Shown: one piece after another, positions 9,681 through 17,144 of the stretch
Layout: the number at the start of each line of letters is the position of its first letter
Position numbering within the stretch: position 1 is the first letter of the stretch
Origin: Pseudosporangium ferrugineum
GTDB taxonomy: Bacteria > Actinomycetota > Actinomycetes > Mycobacteriales > Micromonosporaceae
DNA: 64,000 nucleotides
Direction: 5' to 3'
Assembly: GCF_003002065.1 (NCBI RefSeq)
Contig: NZ_PVZG01000004.1
Coordinates: 124,001-188,000, forward strand
Position numbers and translations under genes: made by a program
The notes under the pieces: generated by a model
The model's input: the letters and a program-made list of their open reading frames with translations, nothing else
Told to the model about the DNA's origin: nothing
Database searches by the model: none

Positions 9681-10750
9681 TGACGACCGGCCGGCTGCTC
9701 TCCCTCGACGACTTCCAGCGGGCCTGCCGCACGGTGCTCGACGGCGCGCGGTGGGCGTACCTGGCGGGCGGCGCCGGGCGCGACGACGGGGTGCGGCACA
9801 ACGAGGCGGCGCTGCGCCGGTGGAAGCTGCGCCCGCGCCCGTTGCAGGGCACCGCCGACCCGGACCTCGGCGCCGGCGTGCTCGGCTTCGACTCGGCCCT
9901 GCCGGTGCTGCTCGCGCCGACCAGCCCGCTGCGGCTGTTCCACGAGGAGGCCGAGCTGCCGGTCTCGCGGGCCGCGCAGCGCGCCGGCGTCCTGCCGATC
10001 GTCAGCAACGACAGCCATCACAGCCTGACCGACATCGCGAAACAGGGGCCGTTCTGGTTCCAGCTGTACTGCTACGGCAGCCGCGACGACGTCACCCGCA
10101 CCATCCGGCTGGCCGAGTCGCTCGACGCGCGGGCCCTGGTGGTCACCATCGACAACAGCCATCCGTCGCGCCGGCTCGCCATGCTGCGCGCCGGTTTCGC
10201 CACCCCGCCGGACGTGCGTTTCGGCATCCACCGGGAGAGCGGCTACTCCGACGGGTACGTGCCGCCGGACACCCGGCTGCCGCGCTGGCCGCTCACCTGG
10301 GAGCTGCTCGACTTCATCCGGTCGCGGACGAGCCTGCCGGTGGTCGTCAAGGGGGTGCTGCATCCGGCGGACGCGGCCGAGCTTGCCGCGCGCGGCGTGG
10401 CCGGGCTGATCGTCTCCAACCACGGCGGCCGGCAGCTCGACGACTCGATCGCGGCGATCGACGCCCTGCCCGCCGTCGTCGCCGCGGCCGGCCGGACGCC
10501 GGTGCTGATGGACGGCGGCATCCGCACCGGGGCGGACGTGATCAAGGCGCTGGCGGGCGGCGCCGCGGCGGTGTGCATCGGCCGCCCGTACGTCTGGGGC
10601 CTGGCCCTGGACGGCGAGGACGGCGTCGCGAACGTCCTCGGCGTGCTCCGGCAGGAGCTCCTGGACGTGGCACGGCAGCTCGGGCTGGGCAGCCTGCGCG
10701 ACGTGCCGGCAGACCTGGTGGTGCGGGACCCGGGCCCCGGATCACCGTGA
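9680..10750 (+). CDS. FMN-dependent alpha-hydroxyacid oxidase (MftD-type family)
   Basis: A 356-residue TIM-barrel flavoenzyme of the glycolate/lactate oxidase family. Visible elements are WAYLAGGAGRDDG near residue 25, FWFQLYCY (flavin-contacting Gln/Tyr), LVVTID, the FMN-binding Lys in LPVVVKGV, the catalytic base in SNHGGRQLD, and the phosphate-binding MDGGIRTGADV and IGRPYVWG loops. The ATG at 9680 overlaps the previous stop; the longer frame upstream is antisense noise. In mycofactocin synthesis a family member, MftD, oxidatively deaminates a peptide-derived intermediate, so its placement directly before two precursor genes suggests a comparable role here. Simple lactate-type oxidation is the alternative. 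Confidence 0.9.
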   Translation: MTTGRLLSLDDFQRACRTVLDGARWAYLAGGAGRDDGVRHNEAALRRWKLRPRPLQGTADPDLGAGVLGFDSALPVLLAPTSPLRLFHEEAELPVSRAAQRAGVLPIVSNDSHHSLTDIAKQGPFWFQLYCYGSRDDVTRTIRLAESLDARALVVTIDNSHPSRRLAMLRAGFATPPDVRFGIHRESGYSDGYVPPDTRLPRWPLTWELLDFIRSRTSLPVVVKGVLHPADAAELAARGVAGLIVSNHGGRQLDDSIAAIDALPAVVAAAGRTPVLMDGGIRTGADVIKALAGGAAAVCIGRPYVWGLALDGEDGVANVLGVLRQELLDVARQLGLGSLRDVPADLVVRDPGPGSP

Positions 10751-10787
10751 GGAACGGCGGACCCGAGGAGGGGAGGAGGTGTTTCCC

Positions 10788-10853
10788 ATGATCAAGCGGA
10801 TCAAGGCGCGTTTCGCGCGCAAGGCCCTCGCGGGCGCGTACCCGTGGCACTGA
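10788..10853 (+). CDS. RiPP precursor peptide 1 (21 residues)
   Basis: A 66-nt gene: leader MIKRIKARFARKALAG, then a C-terminal AYPWH. The ribosome site is strong (GGAGGT at 10775-10780, 7 nt before ATG). The leader is amphipathic and strongly basic (three Lys and three Arg) with no acidic residue; the tail concentrates Tyr, Pro, Trp and His, the side chains usually cross-linked by RiPP P450s. It has an identical neighbour 40 nt downstream that differs only synonymously, strong evidence that the peptide is selected. It lies between oxidase and P450 genes. The peptide belongs to no family I recognise; the closest idea is the biarylitide-type short precursor ending in YxH. Confidence 0.85.
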   Translation: MIKRIKARFARKALAGAYPWH

Positions 10854-10893
10854 GACAGGCATGGCCGTCGATGACCGGAGGGAGGTGTATTCG

Positions 10894-10959
10894 ATGATCA
10901 AGCGGATCAAGGCGCGTTTCGCACGCAAGGCCCTTGCCGGCGCGTACCCCTGGCACTGA
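10894..10959 (+). CDS. RiPP precursor peptide 2 (identical peptide)
   Basis: Second copy of the precursor gene, encoding exactly the same 21 residues as the gene at 10788. The nucleotide sequence differs at four third-codon positions (an Ala, a Leu, another Ala and the Pro codon), all silent. It has its own ribosome site (GGAGGT at 10881-10886, same 7-nt spacing). Duplication with silent drift implies selection on the peptide and probably on dosage. The P450 gene begins 83 nt further on, after a hairpin. It is too short for normal gene callers and would be missed in most annotations. Confidence 0.85.
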   Translation: MIKRIKARFARKALAGAYPWH

Positions 10960-10969
10960 CGCCGATGAC

Positions 10970-11002
10970 GGTGGCCGGGGCCTCGCGCGGGTCCCGGCCA
11001 CC
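10970..11002 (+). promoter_or_regulatory. Hairpin between precursor genes and P450 gene
   Basis: GGTGGCCGGG (10970-10979) and CCCGGCCACC (10993-11002) form a perfect 10-bp stem with a 13-nt loop, starting 11 nt after the second precursor stop. No U-run follows, so it is not a classical terminator. Inference: it stabilises a short precursor transcript or partially terminates, so that peptide is made in excess over enzymes. Confidence 0.55.
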
Positions 11003-11042
11003 GCCGCCGTTCCCCTCGTCCGCCGCACCCTAAGGAGTCCCG

Positions 11043-12245
11043 GTGACCGTCGCCCCACCGGTGCAGGCGAAGCTGTCCCGCGCCGACCTGCTCGAGGAGT
11101 ACGACCAGGACCGTCCCGGCTTCGTGCTGCGCGCCGCGCGGCGGTACGGGCCGGTCGTCGAGCTCAGCCCCGGCACGGTGCTCGTCACCGGCGGCGAGGT
11201 GGCCCACGACGTGCTGCGCCGCACCAACCGCGACTTCCTCATGGACCGCGACCGGGCCTGGCGCCCGACCGACAGCCGCCGCGGCGAGGACGCGCTGGAG
11301 AGCTGGATGTCGGCGCGCCGCGCGATGCTGTCCGCCCTCTCCGGCGACCTGGTCGGCGAGCATCTGCGGTGGTACGCGGGCGAGCTGGCCACGCTGATGG
11401 ACGACTGGGCCCGGATCGGCCGCACCGGCGATCCCCTGCCCGCGCTCGTACGCCTGAGCACCGACGCCTTCCTGCGGCTGTGCCTGGGCCCCGCCGCCGC
11501 CCGCCGGGAACGCGACGACCTCGCCGCGCTGGTCGCCGGCCTGCTCGACGCCCTGAACCCGATCGTCCGGTCGTCCGTCGAGCTGCCCTGGTTCCTCGAC
11601 CGGCTCACCGCCCGCCGGCGCCGCGCCACCCGGGCCCAGCAGCGCCTGGACTCGGCCCTGCACGCCGTCGTGGACCGGCCGCCGCCGGGCGGGCTGATCG
11701 CCATGCTGAGCGGCGCCGGCGTCCCCGCCGGACCGCTGGTGCGGATCCTGGTGTCGGCCACGATCGCCTCCCGGCTGGTGCCGGCCGCGGCCGCCGCGTG
11801 GACGCTGCACGCCGTGGCCACGCACCGGCCGCAGGAGGAGCCGGGGCAGGTCGTCGACGAGGTGCTGCGGCTGCGGCCGCCGACCTGGCTGCTGCACCGG
11901 GCCACCCACGGGGAGGAGACCAGCGGCGAATGGCGGTTCCCGGCCCGGACGGCGGTGATGATCAGCCCGTACGCGATCCACCGCGACGAGCGCCACTTCC
12001 CCGAGCCGGAGCTGTTCCGGCCCGGACGCTGGACGGGCGCACGGCTGCCGGCGGGGGCGTACCTGCCGTTCGGCGGCGGCCCGCGCTGGTGCGTCGGCAC
12101 CCACCTGGCGAAGGCCCAGCTCACCACGGCCGTCGAGGTGTTCCGGCGCTATCGGCTGGATGATGTGTCCCGGTCGGTGACCGCCGACACGAGCTCCACA
12201 ATGTACCCGCGCGGCCTGACGGTGAGCGTCGGCCGCGCCCGATGA
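11043..12245 (+). CDS. Cytochrome P450, RiPP-cluster type
   Basis: A 400-residue P450. The heme loop FGGGPRWCVG places the thiolate ligand at Cys350, and the K-helix ExxR motif appears in DEVLRLRPP. The I-helix is unusual: where [A/G]GxETT is expected it reads SATIASRL, lacking the acid-alcohol pair used for oxygen activation, and the stretch between I- and K-helices is short. It starts at GTG 11043 with AAGGAG 5 nt upstream. Sitting directly after precursors with a Tyr-Pro-Trp-His tail, it is the best candidate for an aromatic cross-linking enzyme, as P450s are in biarylitide, cittilin and tryptorubin pathways. That activity is inference. No ferredoxin gene is nearby. Confidence 0.93.
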   Translation: MTVAPPVQAKLSRADLLEEYDQDRPGFVLRAARRYGPVVELSPGTVLVTGGEVAHDVLRRTNRDFLMDRDRAWRPTDSRRGEDALESWMSARRAMLSALSGDLVGEHLRWYAGELATLMDDWARIGRTGDPLPALVRLSTDAFLRLCLGPAAARRERDDLAALVAGLLDALNPIVRSSVELPWFLDRLTARRRRATRAQQRLDSALHAVVDRPPPGGLIAMLSGAGVPAGPLVRILVSATIASRLVPAAAAAWTLHAVATHRPQEEPGQVVDEVLRLRPPTWLLHRATHGEETSGEWRFPARTAVMISPYAIHRDERHFPEPELFRPGRWTGARLPAGAYLPFGGGPRWCVGTHLAKAQLTTAVEVFRRYRLDDVSRSVTADTSSTMYPRGLTVSVGRAR

Positions 12246-12256
12246 GAGGACCACGC

Positions 12257-13099
12257 ATGCGAGTCCGAGCGGGAGACGTCCGCCTGCACGTCACGACGCT
12301 GGGTGACGAGTGGCGCGACGGGAGCCGGCGGCCCGACATCATCGCCGTGCACGGCGGGCCGGGCATCGACGGCGGCATGCTGCGGCTGACCATGCGGCCC
12401 GCGGCGGAGTACGCCCACGTCGTCGTCCCGGACCTGCGGGGGCACGGGCGCAGCGACCGGGGCGGACCGGCCGACTGGAACCTCGACGTGTGGGCCGACG
12501 ACCTGGCCGCGCTCGTGGACACCCTCGGCCTGGAGCGGCCGTACCTGCTCGGCACGTCGTTCGGCGGCTTCGTCGTGCAGCGCTTCCTGTCGCGCCACCC
12601 GCGGGTGCCGGGCGGCGCGATCCTGGTCGGTACGGGCGCCCGGCAGGCGAGCCACGACGAGATCGTCGAGCGGCACCGGGTGCTGGGCGGGGACCGGGCC
12701 GCCGCGGTGATGCGCCGGTCGCTGACCGACCATTCGGCGCAGGCCGAGCGGGAGTGGGCCGAGGTGTGCGGGCCGCTGGCCATGCGGCGCACGCCGGACG
12801 AGGCGTACCAGCGGGCGGTCCGGGGCCGGATCGCCACGCCGGAGGTCAACGCCGCGTTCATCCCGCAGCTGTCCACTCTCGACCTGCGCGCCGATCTGGC
12901 CGCCGCCCGGTGCCGGGTGATGGTGCTGGTCGGCGAGGACGATCCGCTGATCCCGTACGAGGTCGCCGCGGAGATCGTGGCGAGCCTGCCCGGGCGGGCG
13001 GGGGAACTGCACGTGGTGCCCGGCGCGAGCCACCAGGTGATCTGGGACGCGCCGGAGGCCGCGCACTCGCTGATCCGCAAGTTCACGGAGGGGTCATGA
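12257..13099 (+). CDS. Alpha/beta hydrolase, proline iminopeptidase-like
   Basis: A 280-residue alpha/beta hydrolase. HGGPG near residue 30 is the oxyanion motif characteristic of prolyl iminopeptidases; the nucleophile elbow is GTSFGG, the acid lies in GEDDP and the catalytic His in GASHQVIW. ATG 12257 is preferred over ATG 12242 because GAGAGGA lies 6 nt upstream. No secretion signal is present, so it acts in the cytoplasm. In this cluster it is the only peptidase candidate and could remove the leader or trim N-terminal residues; the core contains a proline, consistent with but not proving such a role. Confidence 0.88.
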   Translation: MRVRAGDVRLHVTTLGDEWRDGSRRPDIIAVHGGPGIDGGMLRLTMRPAAEYAHVVVPDLRGHGRSDRGGPADWNLDVWADDLAALVDTLGLERPYLLGTSFGGFVVQRFLSRHPRVPGGAILVGTGARQASHDEIVERHRVLGGDRAAAVMRRSLTDHSAQAEREWAEVCGPLAMRRTPDEAYQRAVRGRIATPEVNAAFIPQLSTLDLRADLAAARCRVMVLVGEDDPLIPYEVAAEIVASLPGRAGELHVVPGASHQVIWDAPEAAHSLIRKFTEGS

Positions 13100-14430
13100 C
13101 CGACGGCGAGCACTTCGTCCAGCCCACGCCCGAGCGGTTCCGGGAGGCCACCGCGGAGCTGCGCGAGCTGTCCGCGCCGTACGCGAAGGAGCGCCTGGTC
13201 TTCCGCCCGCCGGTGGAGCCCGCCGGTTCCCTGACCCGGCTGGAGTCGGCCTGCCGGACCGTCTTCGAGGGGCTCGACGCCGTCCTGCGCGACCGGTGCG
13301 GCGGCGACGTCCTGCGGCTGGCGCAGCTGTGCCGGGCCACCGCACCGGAGCTGACGTTCCTGACCCGCCAGCCGCACCAGAACTGGTCCACGGTGGCCCG
13401 CCCGGACGTCATCACCTCGGGCGGCCGCACCGTGGTGGTGGAGATCAACGGCGACTCCCCCGCCGGCCTGTTCGGCCTGCACGACATCATCACCCGCGCC
13501 CAGAGCGCGTTCCTGCGGCCGTCGGCGACCGCGCCCGGGCGGCCCGCCGTGGCGATGCACGGCCTGCTGGCGAGCCTGGAGAAGAGCTTCGGCGCGCTCG
13601 ACGGCATGGTCGCCATCTGCTACTGGCGGCACGAGGAGCGCGCCGGGCGGCTCGACTGGCAGTACGAGCTGTTCGCGCGCGAGCTGCGCCGGCACGGGGT
13701 CGAGGCGGCCCACTGCGCGCTGGAGGATCTCGACCTGGCCGGCGACGGCGTACGCCACCGGGGCCGCAGGGTCAGCGTCGTGTACCGCTACTTCGAGTCG
13801 CCCGAACCCGGCGAGGACGACGAGTTCGCCGTGCTGGAGCGGCTCTTCGCGATCGCGGAGAGCGGCCGCGTCGGCCTGTTCACCGGTTACCGGGCGGAGG
13901 TGCTGGCCTCGAAGGCGGCGCTGGCCGTGCTCTCCGACGAGGCCGTGCTGGACGGGCTCGCGCCCTCGCTGCGCGCCCGCCTGGCCGAGCACGTGCCGTG
14001 GACCCGGGTTCTCGAACCGCGCCGGACCCGGTTCGGGAACACCGAGGTCGACCTGCTGCCGTGGGTGGAGCGCCACAAGGACCGGCTGATCGTCAAGCCG
14101 GTACGCGGGCACGCCGGCATCGGCATCACCGTCGGGCGGGAGGTCACGGCCGACGCGTGGGCGCAGGTGATCGCCGAGGCGGTCCGGGGCGGGGCCGGCG
14201 ACCACCCGTACATCGTCCAGGAGGTCTTCGATCCGGACCCGCTGCCGGTCGCCTTCGTCGACGAGCAGGGGCAGGTGACCAGCACCGTCACCCCGTCGGT
14301 CAGCGGCGTGTTCATCGTGGACAACGCGGCGGTGGCGGTCCTGCGCCGCTACGCGGTCAACGCGACCGGGACCATCAACATCAACCCCTTCAGCGGGTAC
14401 GCGCCCTCGCCGGTGTGGACCGCCGCATGA
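13096..14430 (+). CDS. ATP-grasp-like ligase
   Basis: A 444-residue protein with ATP-grasp features in a possibly circularly permuted order. An acidic metal-binding strand VVVEINGDSPAG occurs early (about residue 115), and a glycine-rich nucleotide loop LIVKPVRGHAGIGITVG occurs late (about residue 331), followed by PYIVQEVFDPDPL and an ININPFSGY tail. Such enzymes join an acyl phosphate to an amine, as in glutathionylspermidine synthase and peptide ligases. The start overlaps the hydrolase stop (ATGA). In the cluster it could extend the peptide with an amino acid or amine, or close an amide. Exact subfamily is uncertain. Confidence 0.75.
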   Translation: MTDGEHFVQPTPERFREATAELRELSAPYAKERLVFRPPVEPAGSLTRLESACRTVFEGLDAVLRDRCGGDVLRLAQLCRATAPELTFLTRQPHQNWSTVARPDVITSGGRTVVVEINGDSPAGLFGLHDIITRAQSAFLRPSATAPGRPAVAMHGLLASLEKSFGALDGMVAICYWRHEERAGRLDWQYELFARELRRHGVEAAHCALEDLDLAGDGVRHRGRRVSVVYRYFESPEPGEDDEFAVLERLFAIAESGRVGLFTGYRAEVLASKAALAVLSDEAVLDGLAPSLRARLAEHVPWTRVLEPRRTRFGNTEVDLLPWVERHKDRLIVKPVRGHAGIGITVGREVTADAWAQVIAEAVRGGAGDHPYIVQEVFDPDPLPVAFVDEQGQVTSTVTPSVSGVFIVDNAAVAVLRRYAVNATGTININPFSGYAPSPVWTAA

Positions 14431-15656
14431 GGTGGGGCCCGGCCTCGTACCTGTTCGCCTCCGGCGCTGCCGCCAGCCTCGGCGACGGCATCCGGTACGC
14501 GGCCATGCCCCTGCTCGCGGTGCACGTCACGAGAGACCCGGTGAGCGTCGCCGCGGTCGCCGCCGCGCTCTCCGCCGCCCACCTGCTGTTCGGCTTCCAC
14601 GTCGGCGCCGCGGTGGACCGGTTCGACCGGGTCCGCCTCCTGCGCCGCACCCAGCTGTTCCGGGCGGTGCTGATCGTGGCGCTGCTCGCCGCGGTGGCGC
14701 TGGACCGGGCGACCCTGCCGCTGCTGCTGGCGGCCGCGTTCCTGCTGGGCGCGGCGGAACTGGCGGCGGAGACCGCGGTGCAGTCGCTGACGCCGGTGGT
14801 GGTGCAGGACGCCGGGCTCGAGCGGCTGAACGCCGGGCTGACCGCGTCCCAGTCGATCGGCGAGGACTTCGCCGGGCCGGCCGCCGGCGGCGTGCTGTTC
14901 GCGTGGCATCCGGTGGCGCCGTTCGCCGCGATAGCCGCGGCGATCGGGGGCAGCTGGGCGCTGCTGACCCGGCTCCGGGTCCCCGGCCGCGTGCCGGCCG
15001 GCCCGGCCCCCGCGGCACCGGTGCGCACGTCGCTGACCGCCGAGGCGCGCGAGGGCCTCCGCTACCTGATGCGCGAGCCGACGCTGCGCCTGCAGGCGGT
15101 CTGGGCGGCGGCGATGAACCTCGGCGTGGCCGCGGCCAACGCCACCCTCGTGCTCTACGTGGTCGACGAGCTGCACCTCGGCGGCAGCACGTACGGCCTG
15201 CTGCTGACCGGCGCGGGGGTCGGCGGGCTGGCCGGCGCCGCCGCCGTGTCCTGGACGGTGCGAGCGCTCGGCCGGGTGCCCACGATGATCGCCGCGAGCC
15301 TGGTGGCCGGCGTGGTCACCGCGGGCATCGCGGCCACCGGCTCGGTGTGGCTGATCGTCGCCTTCCAGTTCCTCGCCGGCTTCTCCGGGGTGTCCTTCTC
15401 GATCGTCGGCCGCTCGCTGCGCCAGAGCATCACCCCGGACGCCCTCATGGGCCGGGTGACCAGCATCTACCGCCTGATCGGCTTCGGCTCCCTGCCGCTC
15501 GGCGCGATCGGCGGCGGTGCGGTCGCGCACGGGCTGGGTCTGGGCACCCCGTTCCTCCTGGCCGGCGCGGTGATGGTGGGCAGCACCCTGACGCTGGGGC
15601 TGATGACCCGGCGGGCGCACGTGGCCCTGGCCGCCCGCGAGCCGGCCGCCCGGTGA
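14427..15656 (+). CDS. MFS transporter
   Basis: A 409-residue major facilitator protein with about twelve membrane helices. The loop between helices 2 and 3 (GAAVDRFDRVRLLRRTQ) is the usual MFS motif-A position, and a repeat of similar pattern occurs mid-protein. It resembles the Enterobactin-exporter/DUF6 type of drug and natural-product exporters. The ATG overlaps the stop of the ligase gene, so it belongs to the same transcription unit and most likely exports the cluster's product or gives self-protection. It is the last gene of the operon, 4 bp from a convergent acetyltransferase gene. Confidence 0.9.
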   Translation: MRWGPASYLFASGAAASLGDGIRYAAMPLLAVHVTRDPVSVAAVAAALSAAHLLFGFHVGAAVDRFDRVRLLRRTQLFRAVLIVALLAAVALDRATLPLLLAAAFLLGAAELAAETAVQSLTPVVVQDAGLERLNAGLTASQSIGEDFAGPAAGGVLFAWHPVAPFAAIAAAIGGSWALLTRLRVPGRVPAGPAPAAPVRTSLTAEAREGLRYLMREPTLRLQAVWAAAMNLGVAAANATLVLYVVDELHLGGSTYGLLLTGAGVGGLAGAAAVSWTVRALGRVPTMIAASLVAGVVTAGIAATGSVWLIVAFQFLAGFSGVSFSIVGRSLRQSITPDALMGRVTSIYRLIGFGSLPLGAIGGGAVAHGLGLGTPFLLAGAVMVGSTLTLGLMTRRAHVALAAREPAAR

Positions 15657-15660
15657 GCGG

Positions 15661-16116
15661 TCAGTGCAGCCGGCGGGCGTAGCACAGGGCCATGGGGTGA
15701 CCCGCGAACGGCCCGTAGCCGTCGGTCCGGTGGTAGCCCTCCCGCTCGTAGAACCGGACGGCGTCGGGCTGCCGGTCGCCGGTCGTGAGCTGCACGGTGT
15801 CCGCTCCGAGGCGCAGCGCGTGCCCCTCCAGCGCCCGGAGGATGCCCGTGGCTACGCCGGTGCCGCGGGCGTCCGGCGCGACGTACATGCGTTTGACCTC
15901 GGCCGTGCCGTCGGGCAGGAGCCGCAGCGCGCCGCAGCCGACCGCCTCGCCGTCGCCACCGCGGGCGATCAGGTAGACGTCGACGGTCTCCGCGGTGGGC
16001 CTGCTGTCGCCCTCCTGGTCCGGGATCTCGGGATAACGGGCGGCCAGCTCCGCCCCCATGGCGTCGCGCAGGCGGACGCCGTCGGCGCTCTCCCACGGCT
16101 CCTCGGCAATGATCAC
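15661..16116 (-). CDS. GNAT N-acetyltransferase
   Basis: A 151-residue GNAT-fold enzyme. The acetyl-CoA-binding segment reads VKRMYVAPDARGTGVATGIL (about residues 74-93), and the C-terminal strand has the common AVRFYEREGY signature. It is convergent with the MFS gene and downstream of the LysR gene. It might act on a small amine, but nothing ties it to the RiPP cluster and the strand switch argues against membership. Confidence 0.88.
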   Translation of the reverse strand: MIIAEEPWESADGVRLRDAMGAELAARYPEIPDQEGDSRPTAETVDVYLIARGGDGEAVGCGALRLLPDGTAEVKRMYVAPDARGTGVATGILRALEGHALRLGADTVQLTTGDRQPDAVRFYEREGYHRTDGYGPFAGHPMALCYARRLH

Positions 16117-16227
16117 TTCTCGGCACTCCTCGGCGTCTCGGCGGTCCGTGCCTCGATCGAAACAGGAAAACGATCTTGGTGGGTAATGCCGATGCGGTTG
16201 CCCGGTGATGCCGGGAGGGCATGAGGA

Positions 16228-17118
16228 TCAGCGTCCGGCGGGCGCCCAGCCGGCGCGTGCGTGCGCCACGAACCGCTCGGCGAGCGGGTTCCTCGCGCCG
16301 GCCGGGACGCCGATCTCCAGGGTGCTCGGGGTGAGGCCCTCGACCGGCCGTACGCGCAGGCCCGGCAGTTCGTCCGCGGGCAGCGTCGTGCCGTGGGCGA
16401 AGACGATGGCGCGGCCCAGGACGACCGCGGCGATCACCTCCGTCGTGTCCCGCACCCGGGGGCCGTGCCGCCTCGGATGCGGGTCGGCGTCGGCGCCGCT
16501 CCAGTGGTCCGCCTCCGCCGCCGACATGCCGTCCCAGTAGGTGACCGGCTCGTCCCGGAGGTCGGCGACCGTCAGCGACTCGCGGGCCGCGAGCGGGTGG
16601 CCGGCCGGCAGCAGCACCGAGCGGGGCTCCCGCGCGAGGGGGTCGACGATCAGGTTCCCCCGGTCGAAGCAGTCCCGCAGGATCGCCACGTCCGCCGCGG
16701 TCGCGCCCAACTCCTCCGGCCGCTCCGGCCAGCCGCGAGGGACGACGTGGACGCGGACGCCGGGGTGGCCGGCCTCGAAGTCCCGGCCGGCCGCGGACAC
16801 CGCCAAGACGTCGCACACCGGCGCGGAGACCGTCAGCGTCTCGGCGCCGGAGTACGCGCCCCGCGCCCGTTCGATCGCCGCCCGGGACCGTTCCACCAGC
16901 TCGTACGCGTCGGCCAGCAGCACCGAGCCGGCCTCGGTGAGCCCGGTGGCCTGGGAGCGGCGCACCAGCAGGGGCACGCCGACCGTGCGCTCCAGGGCCT
17001 GCAACGCCCGCGACAGGGCCGGCTGGGTCATCATGAGCCGCCGCGCCGCGCGCGTGATGCTGCCGGTCTCCGCCACGGCGATGAGGTATCTGAGGTGTCG
17101 CGGATCGAGGTCGGGCAC
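16228..17118 (-). CDS. LysR-family transcriptional regulator
   Basis: A 296-residue LysR regulator beginning at a GTG. The N-terminal helix-turn-helix is classical (GSITRAARRLMMTQPALSRA, residues 17-36), followed by a periplasmic-binding-like effector domain with the LLPAGHPLAARES segment. The effector is unknown. The acetyltransferase gene follows 111 bp downstream on the same strand and the LCP gene precedes it by 26 bp, so it may be transcribed with the wall-gene pair. Confidence 0.92.
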   Translation of the reverse strand: MPDLDPRHLRYLIAVAETGSITRAARRLMMTQPALSRALQALERTVGVPLLVRRSQATGLTEAGSVLLADAYELVERSRAAIERARGAYSGAETLTVSAPVCDVLAVSAAGRDFEAGHPGVRVHVVPRGWPERPEELGATAADVAILRDCFDRGNLIVDPLAREPRSVLLPAGHPLAARESLTVADLRDEPVTYWDGMSAAEADHWSGADADPHPRRHGPRVRDTTEVIAAVVLGRAIVFAHGTTLPADELPGLRVRPVEGLTPSTLEIGVPAGARNPLAERFVAHARAGWAPAGR

Positions 17119-17144
17119 GAGCCGACGATAGACGAGGCCCGCGC

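Noticed and set aside
10788..10959. Lasso, lanthipeptide or thiopeptide precursor
   Set aside because: No lasso cyclase, RRE-bearing or LanM/LanB-type gene is nearby, and the peptide has no Ser, Thr, Cys, Asp or Glu for such rings.
10788..10959. Unmodified cationic antimicrobial peptide
   Set aside because: The N-terminus would fit, but the adjacent tailoring enzymes and the aromatic tail argue for a leader-core precursor; not fully excluded.
15661..16116. Acetyltransferase as part of the RiPP cluster
   Set aside because: It is on the opposite strand, convergent with the last cluster gene and downstream of an unrelated LysR gene.
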